Assembly (NCBI GenBank): GCA_932294295.1
Contig: OW028573.1
Location: 71,959,829-72,023,828 of the forward strand
Direction of reading: 5' to 3'
Length of the DNA: 64,000 nucleotides
DNA from: Alitta virens
Taxonomy: Eukaryota; Annelida; Polychaeta; Phyllodocida; Nereididae
Every line of letters begins with the position of its first letter. Within the stretch, counting starts at the first letter, position 1. Of the stretch, positions 15,757-27,499 are shown piece after piece. Made by a program: the position numbers and the translations under genes. The notes beneath the pieces were generated by a model. It was not told where the DNA came from. It did no database searches and saw nothing but the letters and a program-made list of their open reading frames with translations.

Positions 15757-16400
15757 TTATTTATTTATTGAACATATTTACACAGGGTGTATACAATCAG
15801 TTAAACTGTTTTTCATGTGGACCCTGTTAAGAACATCAATATAAATATTTAAAAAAATAAAAATAAAATAAGCAAAATAATATAAAAGCATAAGATTGAC
15901 ATTAAAATATAAACTTTAAGTGCTTTTTTGAAATAATTTAAATTATTAATGTCCTTCATTTTGTCAGGTAAAGAGTTCCAGTAAATAGCACTACAATAAG
16001 CAAATGTTCTTTTGTATAAGTCACAGTTTGGTCTTGGCACATAAACATTCATAGGATGGCTTCGAGTCGACAAGCCAGAGACATTAAATTGCATTGTAAT
16101 GCTGTCGCATAAATAATTAGGACAGAGACCATGTATACATGTAAACATTAATACCATTGTAAAATAAGTACATCTTTGTCTAATATTCATCCATTTTAAC
16201 AATTTTACAATATCTAGTCCCCTGCAATTAATAAAGTCAAAGTTGTTCGAAATAACTCTTGCAGCTTGGTTTTGGAGTCTTTGAATTCTGCCAATATTTT
16301 GATCAGTTGTTTGGCCTCAAACACTAATAGCATAGTCTATACATGGCTGTACTGTACTGTGATATACTTTGGCTAATCTGCGTAATTGTTAAAGCTTGAG
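15757..16400 (-). mobile_element. 3' end of a non-LTR retrotransposon (LINE), truncated
   Basis: Reading the minus strand from about 16,390 to 15,849 gives the typical C-terminal tail of a LINE reverse transcriptase: a DYAISV-stop-G segment, then NIGRIQRLQNQAARVI, then KWMNIRQRCTYFT and CIHGLCPNYLCD, then FAYCSAIYWNSLPD near the end. One TGA interrupts the frame where a Trp is expected. After the stop the minus strand runs into AATAAATAAATAAAT-type repeats at 15,757-15,775, the short-repeat 3' tail usual for CR1/L2-like elements. The 5' part is missing, as expected of a truncated insertion. No poly(A) tail or clear target duplication was identified. The clade assignment is tentative. Confidence 0.8.
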
Positions 16401-17107
16401 AGAAACATTACTGCACAGTTTGTTTACATAGATAGTCTTAGATGCGGGCTTCCCTTGTTTATATCTTACTATAATTGGTTTACCAGTGTTTTGTTTTTTT
16501 TCCTATGTCACATCGAAGATGAATTGACTGCTAGATTTTGGGATCAAATTTGATCAGCTACATCTTGTGATAATTATGTGTATTTGATTTTTTTTTATTA
16601 TATTACTCAATGTGAACTTCCTATGGTGAGATTATATGGAATACTTTGTATTGCCTTTATTGGGGTCCATTCTAGTCTTGCTGTCATAAAATTTACGCTA
16701 GGTGGCGTTCGTTTACAGAGAAAGCGGCACGATTCCCTGGCGATTAAACCATGGCTTACACTTTTCTTGTGTTTCTAAGCACTACCTTTTAACTGACTGC
16801 AACTAATGTATATTTCTATTCTCGGATAAACCTTTTCCCAAAAATGTACAAATAGTATTTTAGCAGATTTTCAGTATTCTGTAATGAGGACTATTATTAT
16901 AATAAGTTTGCAGTTGCCTCAGAATGGGTTTTAAAAAAACACGAGCACATGAATAAACTTTTATTCATATCGTGAAACTAGAAATACAGGACTTATTGTT
17001 GCAATTCATACATGTACATGCAATAAATTTCCAATTAGTGTAACATACTTGTGTCACCAACTTATTTGCAAATGTTTAATTAACAGGTAATAGGTAAGTT
17101 GGTCTTT

Positions 17108-17504
17108 GAAATTCTTCTGTGATCTAGTTTGATTTGTGTATTGAGTGTTCGAGGGCCAATTGCCTCACATATTGGTGAGCAAAGTCAATTGCAATACTCT
17201 TTGACACGGTAGGCTTGAGTGATTCAATCTTAACAATTGCAATCACGATGATTAAAGAGTTTTAGAATAGCAATGCTGAACAATTTCAATTATGCATTAT
17301 ACGTCATAATATCTATCATTAATTGTTATCAACTTTTGAATATTTACTTGTAACTGTACGTCTTAGTGTAAATACATAATAAATAAAAAAGAAGGAAATA
17401 TATAGTAGAAATATCTAATATCCAATTTAGGGATTGCTTCACAGATTGCTTCACAGCAACACTCAATACACAAATCAAAATATTTTATATCACAGAAGAA
17501 TTTC
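17108..17504. repeat. Inverted-repeat (MITE-like) element, about 400 bp
   Basis: The arm 17108-17149 (begins GAAATTCTTCTGTGAT, ends TTGATTTGTGTATTGAGTGTT) recurs in inverted orientation at 17458-17504 with a small insertion of A/T bases. The interior is AT-rich and non-coding. This is the arrangement of a foldback or MITE-type non-autonomous element. I did not find a convincing target-site duplication. Confidence 0.65.
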
Positions 17505-18018
17505 ATATGATATTATATATAGCCTCATAAAACAGTGTACGAAACATAAAAATATCTTAAAAGCCTACAGTCATCACTAAATATACCATTAATCCTTGGA
17601 ATAGCAATGCTTTGTCTGATTTTATATTGTACATTCCTTTTTCTCTGCATACTTGTAAAATGTTTTATTTGTGGTTCACGGCGACAAAATGCTCTTTTGA
17701 ATGAGGTTTATAAAGCAAAAACTACTGACCAATCAATGTTAAACCTATACCACGATTAAGTAGATTTGTTTTTTTCATTTAAAGTATAATATATTATTAT
17801 ACCATGTACGAATTATTGCAGGTTAGGCTGGAGGTAACATTCTGTGGTTATAAACATGGAAAATGTAAATAATACTGATGTACCTACTTTTGTCTTGCAT
17901 GTAGTGTAATTCAAATATATGTAATACTGACATATAAGTGGATGCAAATTCTGTACTTGAACATTTATGCCTTAAGTCTAGACCTTGCCTTATCATGATA
18001 TTTTGGTGCTAATAATAT

Positions 18019-18098
18019 ACACTAATGGACTTTAAAAACGCATAACTGCGGATTTGTACAACATGTTTTCCCTATGCGTTTTTAAAGTCCATCAGTGT
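18019..18098. repeat. 80-bp hairpin
   Basis: Arms 18019-18044 and 18073-18098 are inverted copies with one mismatch in 26 bases (ACACTAATGGACTTTAAAAA...). The loop is 28 bases. It is non-coding and could be a tiny MITE or a structured transcript. Confidence 0.75.
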
Positions 18099-18457
18099 AC
18101 ATATATTAGTTCTAGAAATGATATGGACCTGCCTTATTATGTCCGAAATAAAATCTTTGAATTGAATTGGATATATACATATATTTACCAGTATATACCA
18201 GTATATATTTGGTATATACTTCATTCAGTGAGATTAAACAAAATATTGTGAACTCTTTCAACGTGAATTTTACTTCAACAGAACGTATGTTTACGTAAAG
18301 TATGTTTGCATTAATTTGTAGGCATATTGTGTATTGGTTAGATTTCAGGAAAATAACCAAGATTACATGTAAAAGATTACAGACATATTGCATTGTGATA
18401 TTCTTTGTTTGAACAAACTAAAATCGCAATCAACAAATGCACGTGCTCTCGATTGCA

Positions 18458-18600
18458 ATTGGCGGCTCAGTTTGAAATCTGCCAGGCGATTGGCTGGTTA
18501 GCAACCAATGAGAAGCCTTGTGCAGCCATGTGATCAGGAATGACCAATGAGAAAACTGCTCATTGATTTGAGCAGTTCTTGATGGTATACTTAAGGTTGA
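18458..18600 (+). promoter_or_regulatory. CCAAT-rich promoter of the 18.9-kb gene
   Basis: Four CCAAT-type boxes lie within 91 bases: ATTGG at 18458 and 18489, CCAAT at 18505 and 18544. A TTTGAA (CHR-like) hexamer sits at about 18471, and a weak TATA-like GGTATACTTAAG near 18584. A consensus donor (AAG|GTGAGT at 18641/18642) and acceptor (TTTTTCCAG ending at 18886) frame a 5'-UTR intron, so transcription probably starts near 18.6 kb. Clusters of CCAAT boxes plus a CHR are known from animal cell-cycle promoters. Assigning that behaviour here is inference, and the CHR lies upstream of most CCAAT boxes, which is not the classic order. Confidence 0.55.
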
Positions 18601-18929
18601 GAAAATGTCAAGTTATTCAGATTAGCTCATTCTCTCATAAGGTGAGTTAGTAAAACTTAAATAATCAGAATATTTCGGAGATTGAATTTATCATAATCTT
18701 TGTTTTAAATTGTAATAAATGTCTAAAGAAAGACTCTACACATTTCATTTTAATAATAAAATTGAATAATGTCGTGTACTTGTTCGTAAATAATATGGGA
18801 AAGAACGATAAAAATGTTGTATGCATCACCAGTATGTGCTATATGACTTGTATATATTTACTCATGTTATTTTTCTCTTTTTCCAGATATTCTTGAAAAA
18901 CGCTGCATTACACTATTAAAAGCCCCAGA

Positions 18930-19950
18930 ATGAAGGTCCTCAGATCCGAATTTGAGCTGCAGTCTTCCCAGACAAAGCAGAGGTGAGCATTAATATCATT
19001 TGTGAGCTTGAAATAGCCAAATATTATCTTATCAGAGTAAAAACAGCAATAGTCAAAAGATGCGTAAATATAGCACAAAAACATTTCTTGTAAAACAAGC
19101 CTAGACCTACATATTAGGCCTCCTAGTAAACCAGTAAAAGTATTTTCATGTTAATTAAACCTATTTCTCCTACAAACTAAACCTATTTTTCCTACAAACT
19201 TAACCTATTTCTCCTACAAACTAAACCTATTTCTCCTACAAACTAAACCTATTTCTCCTACAAACTAAACCTATTTCTCCTACAAACTAAATCTATTTCT
19301 CCTACAAACTAAACCTATATAGTTATACATATATTTAAAAATGTTTCCAAGAAAATTGTGATGATGGCATGTGTCAATTATGTCCTGTTTATAATTATAG
19401 TTTCTTGCTATACTTAATATTATTTGCTAATTATATGAATTGTTTTTCCAGTGATCCTTGCAACCAAGAAGGAAGTTCACCCGTAGACGTTGACTCCCTT
19501 TTGACCGACTTCCCAGACGCCCTACGGGACTCGTGGTTAGAGGACGTCCTCTTCGCCAACAACGCTCTCGTCGACATCTTCAAAGCCGACAACAACGTTA
19601 CTGACGTCACGGCATCTCCACGTCGCTCCGCTGACGTCACGTCAGATGTTCTACCTAGCCCTATTCCTCACAGACGTAGCCGACGTAAACTTTCGCTCCA
19701 ACTTACCCCGTCTCGTCTGCAATCTACCCCAGTTCGTTCCGACTGTGCAAAGTCTCGACCAGTCTTCGCCGAATACCTCTCGGAATGTACCGAGAATCGT
19801 CAGACGAAACGCCAAAGGAACAGGGCGCTGCGTCCAGCGTTCCATCCGTACCTGATGAGCACCAAACTACCGAAACGTTCCCTCTTCGACGCGCCATCGT
19901 GTCCCGCGCCTTTGCAGGACGATTTTCTCGAGTTTCGTCTGGGTTTTTGA
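18930..19950 (+). CDS. Small spliced gene, unknown 183-residue protein with possible CDK/cyclin motifs
   Basis: Two coding exons: 18930-18982 (MKVLRSEFELQSSQTKQ...) and 19452-19950, joined by a GT-AG intron with matching phase. A 5'-UTR exon and intron (18642-18886) precede the ATG. The product has about 183 residues. I do not recognise a domain or family. The N-terminal half is acidic (DVDSLLTDFPDALRDSWLED). The middle is basic and Ser/Thr-Pro rich (SPIPHRRSRRKLSLQLTPSR, then STPVRSD), resembling CDK sites. Near the C-terminus KRSLFDAP resembles an RxLF cyclin-docking motif, and the protein ends in a DDFLEFRLGF segment. Exon 2 has clearly higher GC and regular codon use compared with its AT-rich surroundings, which supports real coding. 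Predicted to be mostly disordered. A cell-cycle role is a guess from motifs plus promoter only. Confidence 0.8.
19157..19318 (+). repeat. 22-bp minisatellite in the intron of the 18.9-kb gene
   Basis: About 7.4 tandem copies of AAACCTATTTCTCCTACAAACT with only a few substitutions. It lies between the two coding exons and is likely to vary in copy number between individuals. Confidence 0.9.
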
Positions 19951-20042
19951 GTGTCATCATTTCAGTGGACTGTTGCTTTGATTAACAATTGTTGCTTGCT
20001 GCTTAACTGTTTGTTTTTTTTTGTGATTGTTATTTGGTTCTC

Positions 20043-20048
20043 AATAAA
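20043..20048 (+). terminator. Polyadenylation signal of the 18.9-kb gene
   Basis: AATAAA lies 93 bases after the TGA stop at 19948-19950, with GT/T-rich sequence following within 30 bases. Confidence 0.7.
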
Positions 20049-22943
20049 TTATTTTGAATCTATATGTGTTGATTGTCTTCAGATTCAGATTCTTATTCTT
20101 TTTATTTTGCCAAACAAAAAAATATTTACAATTTATTTTTATATTTTCATTTATAAACATTAGTTTCGCAAGGAGACCTCACAAAGATAAATATATTTTA
20201 TCGCTAGCGTGAGGCCACCTGGAGAGATCTATTAATATTACATAGTGAACATTAAATCAAACACAATATGGAAATTACTCTCATCAGTAGTAGTCTCATC
20301 TACGTTACTGATCTCAAGTTAAAGAATATATTGTTGAAAAGTATTATGAAGAACCAGTAGGATGAACATTTATACATATATAGCAATTTTCAATACTGCA
20401 GTCTGTGGAATAAGATGCTACAATGATATATTTTTCACATATCTTCAATTTCATCCTCCAACTGAAAGTAGGACAACATTTTCTACCAAACACGCTACAC
20501 TGTATAAATCAAGCATGGGGCCATGGGCCTTACCCTGACTGATCTAATTGGCTTGTCATGATATATATTAAAATTATAGCATTATGTTAATAGTCAATTT
20601 TGATTTAATGAAAAAAGAAGAGACTTCGGTATTTATCGTGGTTATTCAAAAATTTGAATTGACAAATTAGTTTTGCCAAAATTAAGCTTCAAAAGTAACT
20701 GTTAATGTTTCAATTGTTGGCAATCTATTCCGTATGTAGCAATTACTGAAAGACCTACGATTTCTCATAAAATAATTGCTAATAACAGTTTAGGGGCTCC
20801 ATGTTGCCATTGTGCCACAATATGCTTTACTGACCAACTACATCATTCCCTTTGGCCACATGGATAGTTGACACAGAGATAGGTGAATCATCATTGTACT
20901 GAATTATTGGTAATGTATCCTGGCCCACAGCAATCAGCCCATCTTGCCATGATGCCCAAAAGGGTTTGAACTGGAGACAATCCAGCCATTCCACACCATT
21001 CCTTCTTACTCAGTCAGCTCCATTCTTCCTTATCACTAGTGTGTTTTCTCCTTGGTCTGACAGCATTTCCCGGACTGCGAGAAAGTGACACTGACATCAG
21101 AACAGGCCATGACCCGGAGTGAGTAGGATGTCTTCCAAGGGACTAAAATCTGGAACTGATCCAGCTCTTCTGACTATCTGAAATGAGCAATTTAGCACAC
21201 ATGCTTTTGCAAGAAAATCAAAGTAAAGCAAATCGAACAACTGCGCCCGCTGAATAGTAATTTGCAATAGTAATAGCTTATTACATTATACTGTGTACAT
21301 TTCGCAAATTTCTTTTCTTTGCCATCCTTTTTTTTTTTAATTGTAAACTAATGTAAAAAACCTTTCAGATTTATACCAATTAAGACTATAATATCAAATA
21401 TTATAAAAATATCAGTCAGTAATCCGGTGAATTTAAAAGCCTATATCTTTGGTTAAACAGGTATTACACACTCAAATTGTCTGATAAATATAGCCTTGTT
21501 TGTCGAAATATTTCCAGTGGATCAGAGTTTATGATCTAAACCACGTCTACTTACCTACCTTCTGGTTGGTGAATATTCCAGAAAGCAAATGTGACCTAAA
21601 GAGGGAGTACAAATTCCATGTAACCAGCGTCTCTGCCTTCTATTGGGCCAAATTGTAGAAGTTGGTCAGTGACACTGGTCCAAAATGGTCCGAGTTCCCC
21701 AGAGTGCAGAACTTGCGGGTGTTCCGCTAATATATCTCCTCATAATGAAAAACAAACAGCTATTTAGGAAAAATGAAGGCTATATATAAATAGTGTTTTA
21801 CTGTTATTGAAATTTGGTGTTCCGTTCTATTATTGATTATTTGTTGACCTGTAGATGATGCCCTGATTATCCCAATTCCAATGTTAAGGATATAACATTA
21901 CTCTGAAATTGAGTGTCTGATGTAAAGGGTAGATAGTTGTACCATTGCTGCCAGCCTTGAACACATGTGTTTTCTGATAAAATAAAAAGTTGTTAGATCA
22001 TTATTAATTATGTACACTCTTCAAGGTCCTCCCAAGGTCCTCCCAAGGTCCTGTTAAGAATCACTTATAGGCTTGGAGTACAGGTCGTGTTCTCTGGTTA
22101 CTTAGATACTCATATGAATATTGATGAAATAAAATGACAATTTGTTTCTTAGTTTACCTTCAAATGATGAGAACTGCCAAGTAGGAGAGAGTGCCATGGA
22201 GGTGAATTAAGTCAGTTGGAGCAGAGTAAACCATGATTCAATTCTCACCGACTACAGGCCCTCCACCAACCTGAAAAATAATGTACATTTTCTATAAGTA
22301 TAAAAAATTGATTGCCTTGTTTGTAACACACTACGAGATTGTTTTAATTAGGCCTACATGAAGTTTAGACTTGCACAGGGCCGTTATAACAGTGCATGCC
22401 AATCACACGACATTCCACAAACCAGTCATCCACACTGTTTAAAGTTATTGCATAGTGGATGTTATTTACTATTTCAATATGCTGATTAATCAACTACTGC
22501 AATTTTTGTATTGTGATATAGAAATGTGCATCTGGATAGTAAGATTACCTGGAAGAGGGGGTGTGGCACTTGAAAATCAATATTTTGTCGTCTGCATCAA
22601 GATAACCCTTAATGAAGGTTTAAAGATCGTTGATCTGTTTGCGTTGAAAGTGAAAAAAAACCATAGACATTAATTTCTATGGGATATACCGCAGCAATTG
22701 TAAATTCATTATTTGAAATTTCCTACTTGCAACACGATTTTTTTCATATCGTGTAACCGAAGCAAATGCACTTCTTTGAAATAAAGCGGATAACCATTCC
22801 AAGCAATAGTGGCAGAAAACTTCCTCATGTAAGGAAAGTATTGCAAAACAATTTACAAGTTTTGTAATGTATTCATTAGTGTTGGGTTTGATGATCATGC
22901 AATTAAGAGTAATGTTGAATTGTACGGGATGTAATCAAGAGTC
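20049..22943. other. Intergenic, no gene seen
   Basis: AT-rich sequence with short open frames that lack any recognisable domain. A small direct repeat (AAGGTCCTCCC, about three copies) lies at 22023-22052. Nothing else could be supported. Confidence 0.55.
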
Positions 22944-23790
22944 TTAAAAAGGGGCAAAGCTAATACATGGCACTGCTAGGCTCTTTAGTCTATTGGGCCT
23001 GCTTATTAGCACTATGGTTTTACATGATATTAGTCCTAAAGATCTGCTCCTTGGCACCGTTATTCCAATTCCTAAACATAACCGGTTGTGTATTAGTAAT
23101 TCAGACAACTTCAGAGGGATATGTCTGCAAAATGTAATTTGTAAGATCATTGATTTAATTTGTAAGATCATTGATTTAGTTATGCTGAACATCTGCAAAC
23201 CTCAGACCTTCAATTCTGTTTTTAAAGAGGGAGTATCTGCTACTACTGCAGCTGCAGTGGTCCATGAAGGTTGCAAAAATCCAAGGTTGGTTCTTGGATC
23301 TCTAAATATTCCTAGTCTCTAGTTCATCCAAGGTTGGTTGTCATGTTGGTGATTGCTATACAGGTGTATTGCATACGCTGATGTGATTTTATTAGCTAGC
23401 TCCTCAAAGCCTAGTACTTAAAATGTTGCTGTAGAGATTTTTTAACAAGCTGTGCCTAGTGTCAATAGTATTAACTACTTAGGACATACAATTAACTGTA
23501 ATAGAAGTGATCCTCTTGTGGACTATATTAAGACGGACTTTATTGGTAAATTACCTCAGCTCTGGCTGACTTTTCATGTGTAAACTCTTATTTAAAAAGC
23601 TTGTAGAAAATTATTTAGAAGTGCTTACATGAGGACTTTAAGTATCACGTGGCATAAATCTATACGTAGAACTTGAAATTTGCTTTATAGAACTCACAAT
23701 AATCTATCGCCTTTCGTATGTGATCGTGTACCTATACATACAGTTATACATTATAGATATCACACTTTTTTTTTTCAAGAATTTAAATGA
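22944..23790 (+). mobile_element. Degenerate LINE reverse-transcriptase relic
   Basis: The plus strand shows RT blocks in order, in shifting frames: GTVIPIPKHN..., a NFRGICLQNVICKIID block (with a tandem duplication of the IIDLICK part), FKEGVSATTAA, then CIAYADVILLASS at about 23,363-23,400, which is the YADD catalytic box with one Asp codon lost. After that come INYLGHTI and C-terminal CRKLFRSAYMRT and YRTHNNLSPFVCD. Frameshifts and the damaged catalytic box mean it is dead. Both ends are undefined. Confidence 0.75.
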
Positions 23791-24699
23791 TAACAATGGT
23801 GTGGTTTTATGCATTTTTGAGAATGCCATGTGGTCACAGTCTCGATTAGGCAATAACTATCGGTATAGTATGGCGCAAACAATGTTATATTATTATGGTT
23901 AGACAAATGTCGTTAAGAGGATGTTGATACAGGTTCCTTTATTAGAGATCTAATCAGAATGAGGGATAGCCAAAAGATAGACAGCGAGGCGATTATTGAA
24001 CTTTTTGTTTTTACTGTTTTACATGTATATGCCTATACGAAATGATAATAATAATTACCCATATTACGTTGGGGAGCAATTTGATCCAGAATGACCTCAT
24101 TTCATTTGCTCTCAGGATGCCAGGAGGGAGTGCTTGAACCACCAGTACAACACCGCACATATCGCGCATTATCTGAGTCACAGTGTTGTTGTTCACTCCA
24201 AACCAACAGAATACACTTCATTGTCCACTTGTTTGGAGAGGTATCCATGCTTCTGCTTCAGCCTGAACTCGCAATACAACACTGTTGTCAGCTCCAGGAG
24301 TCATCCACATCTGACCATGGTTCCTGAGAGGCACACTGGTTAGGGTGCCAATGAAAATTTTTCATGGTCTCACCCCCTAATTAATATTCCTTTTTATGAA
24401 AATAAGATTATTTGCAAAAATTCAGTAAAATCAGATGATATTTAGAGGTTGCTCAAAACACATGAAAAATAGCAGCTTTACTATAATGCAATCTACAACG
24501 ATGTAGTCTGTGCAACAATTTTATTGTACATAAAAATCATATTGAATATGCTGATATAATCATAAAGCATATAGCACCCTTACAATTGATGAACAATGAA
24601 ACATTCAAACTCCATAGTATAGTATGCTATATATCTTATACGTTTCTAGTCAATAACTCTGTACATGATTTTACAATTTACTTATTTGTATATGGGAAC
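23791..24699. other. Intergenic, no gene seen
   Basis: AT-rich, non-coding, without a repeat structure I could define. Confidence 0.5.
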
Positions 24700-25727
24700 A
24701 TTTTAAGATGCTCTCCAACCACTTAAAGAAGATACTGTTTCTGATGTTCTTGAATGGTCAGATTGTTATTGAATGACTGAATCAGGGCAACACTCCTTTC
24801 TGCAGCATCATTGACAACTTTGAGATGATTGACAATGGTTTTACCCATGATGTATGATTCATCTTCACTCCATGTCTCAGGTGATTTTCAAGAAATGTAG
24901 CATTTATGCTCAGGCATGACAGAAGATCTTGGCTGTTTGTAATGATGCTCACAAAGTTTAATGCGACTTTCTGGTACAGCTTGGCCTGTTTTATTTGAAG
25001 CAGTTACCATTACTACTTTATCATTGCTGGACAAACGCTCATCGAACAAAGCAAGACCTATCAACCTCTCACTGGCATACCACAGATGATTGGAAAATCC
25101 CTTGGCAGCCACAGATGAAACTTTGGAATTATATGCTTTGTATGCAATTAGATCTTTGTACAGCTGTAAATCATTATACGGAGCATATCTTGCTACCTGG
25201 CAAGTGTACCATGATTTCAGGTATAATTTGACAACGAAAAAGTTAAATTCTCTGAGACCAGACAGCCCCTTGGCCTCAGGTGAAACTGATCTCTCAGAAT
25301 ATATATTTTGAGACAGTATATGAGTTTTGCCATCCAACCTGGCACGATGGTATGCCCCTGGGGCTTAAATAGTGATATTTCCAGTGTCATCTGCTCCAAG
25401 AAATAAGATGGCCAATTCCAACAGCTCTTTGTTATCATCCATCGGCTGAATTTGTGAAAGCTGCTCTTTAAATGTGATAATTTCAAAGACATCAGTAAGC
25501 TGCCCTTTAGCAGCAAGTTCTTGGAATGCACTTTCTGGGATCTTATCAATAGAATCCCATACCTGTGAGAATCTTTCAAACAGTTTAATATTTGGACCAC
25601 TATAGATGGTTCCAACAAGGTTTCAAATACCTTTTCTACAATAAGCTCATGCATATGATGCCTGCATGCAAGATGCAACAGATCCCTATGGAGCTTCCTC
25701 TCTAGCAAGACACATGCGAACCCAATA
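24700..25727 (-). pseudogene. Fragment of an uncharacterised, transposon-associated protein family
   Basis: The minus strand encodes, across several frames, a protein resembling a family I know from many uncharacterised invertebrate predictions, probably mobile-element proteins: ACVLLERKLHRDLLHLACRHH (about 25,725-25,660), KVFETLLEPS, then LAILFLGADDT-like sequence, LYKDLIAYKAYNSKVS, SNHLWYASERLIGLALFDER, a MV segment, and finally VVNDAAERSVALIQSFNN and LLQVVGEHLKMFP (to about 24,700). At least three frame changes and stops are needed, so it is not functional. Only the C-terminal part is present, because its upstream side is joined directly to the Gypsy fragment at about 25,727. The family's biochemical function is not known to me. 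Confidence 0.6.
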
Positions 25728-27080
25728 TTCCTAGCAGTGTGGACAGCATATGGGGTGGTGTAATTTTTCAGTTCTATCCGCACTGGGTCAACTTTAAGTG
25801 GACCAATCTCATCTAGGCGATGCACAAGTTCCATCTTACGAGCTGCTGTATGACTCGCAACTGATTTGTAACTCCAATAATATTGCATTGGAAAGTGGTA
25901 CCCTTCCGTATCATGATACCAGGGAAGCTTCCTTTCACAGTCAGTTTACCTCCAGGTGAGTTGAGGGTAGCATTAGAAGGACACAGTGGAGGCCTGTCCT
26001 TCAGAGCCCAATAACTGTTTTTATTGATGACAGAAACGTCTGCCCCCATGTCAATCTTAAAGGAAGTCTGCGTTCCGCACAATGCCAGATTTTCTAAAAA
26101 TTAACAATCATCTTCAATCACAATGGCATCAACTCAAGCCTCCATGGTACTCTGGTCCAGCCCAGTGACACTTAGGTCATCTAATTCAAAATAATCTGGA
26201 AAGTTGTACTCACAGTCCTCTGAGTCTGCTGTCCCTTCCTGAATTCTATTTTTCTTGTGCATCTTGACGAAATGGGTCTTCCCCTGTCAATAACGACATG
26301 TCTGGCCACTTGCGGGGCAACAACGATCGCCATGCTGGTATCCACAACGTGAACATTGTGCACTTGAATTTTGCTCTGCGACATGCTGTTCTGCGACTGC
26401 TACTCATGGCACCTCTCTGACTGTGCACACGGACCTGGGATTTCCCCTGAGATTGTCGACGTCATGAAACTTTGTCAGTACTGGAAACTGCATTCATCTC
26501 TTTCTTGACCAACTCCGACTGTCTAGTTGCCGTCACCACTTTCGAAAGTGAGAGATTATCTAAAGGGCACAGTCTCTGCTTTAGTTCATGATCAGCTAAT
26601 CCAAATATGAATTGATCACATAACTGATCTTCCTTGTCCACAAATTCACAATATTTGGCTGCAGAGTGCAGCTCCCTTTTGAATTCCTAAACAGTCTTTG
26701 ATCCTTGAGTAATTTCATGGAATTGTTGTCTCTCAAAAGTTATGTTTTCGGGTGTAGTTATCGGTAAATTTCTTTACAACTGTATCATATATTACTTGGC
26801 TTCCTCAGCAGTCAGGCCCGAAACTTGCAAATATTTCCTCACTGGCATCTCCCATTGCAAACAGAAGGTAATCAACCTCTCCTCCTCTTCGCTGTCAAGG
26901 TGAGCTGCTCGCCTGTAACGAAAGTATCTTGTGATCCACGAGGACCAATCTTCTGGCTTGAATGAAAACTTGTTTGGGGGTGGAAGGTGAGCTGAAACTC
27001 GGGTCTGATTCGCCGGCATTGCCATAGGTGTCAATGACAATGACTGAACTGTCAAACTCAAGAGTCAAGGTCACTCCAAT
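25728..27080 (-). mobile_element. Gypsy-type LTR retrotransposon remnant: gag, zinc knuckle, protease
   Basis: Minus-strand order is as in Gypsy elements. Gag: FKPEDWSSWITRYFRYR and DSEEEERLITF (27,061-26,800), then NITFERQQFHEITQGSK, HSAAKYCEFVDKEDQLCDQF and GLADHELKQRLCPLDN to about 26,500. A zinc knuckle-like CSRCGYQHGDRCCPASGQTC lies at about 26,350. An aspartic protease follows with FKIDMGADVSVI, where the active-site DTGA/DSGA motif reads DMGA, then SPGGKLTVKG (26,082-25,900). A pre-RT segment VDPVRIELKNYTTPYAVHTA ends near 25,730. Several frameshifts and stops are present. Reverse transcriptase, RNase H, integrase and LTRs are missing or were not found. Confidence 0.7.
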
Positions 27081-27499
27081 ACAGACGAGCCAGGAAGTCC
27101 AACTCCTAGACACTTTCAGCGAAGAAGGCAGCATGAAAAACGAATGGCAATGTCCTTCAAGGTTTGCCAAATGCAGCTGCAACTGCTGCCACCAGGTTTA
27201 AATTATTACAAAGAATCTGGTCAGGAGATTATCCAGTTTATTCCAGCAGAAGTACATACATCAGCAAGCATAGCAATGGCCTCAGTCAACCTTCTACCTC
27301 ATTAACATAATCCGGTGAGAGTCTCGTAGATCTAACAGTTGTAGGCTGATTGTACAAGCACTAACTACCTAAGCAGTAAGTCAGTTTATCCATAATTCCA
27401 TCCATTTCTGCACATGAACAGTGGTACCAGCTTGCACAATCCTTGCAGCTGATCCAGTCCTCTTCCCCTTTCGATCAGAATGACTGCCAAACGAAACCT
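27081..27499. other. Non-coding, upstream of the Gypsy remnant
   Basis: This could hold the leader or a decayed LTR of the Gypsy remnant, but I found no matching second LTR and no primer-binding site I would defend. Confidence 0.35.
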
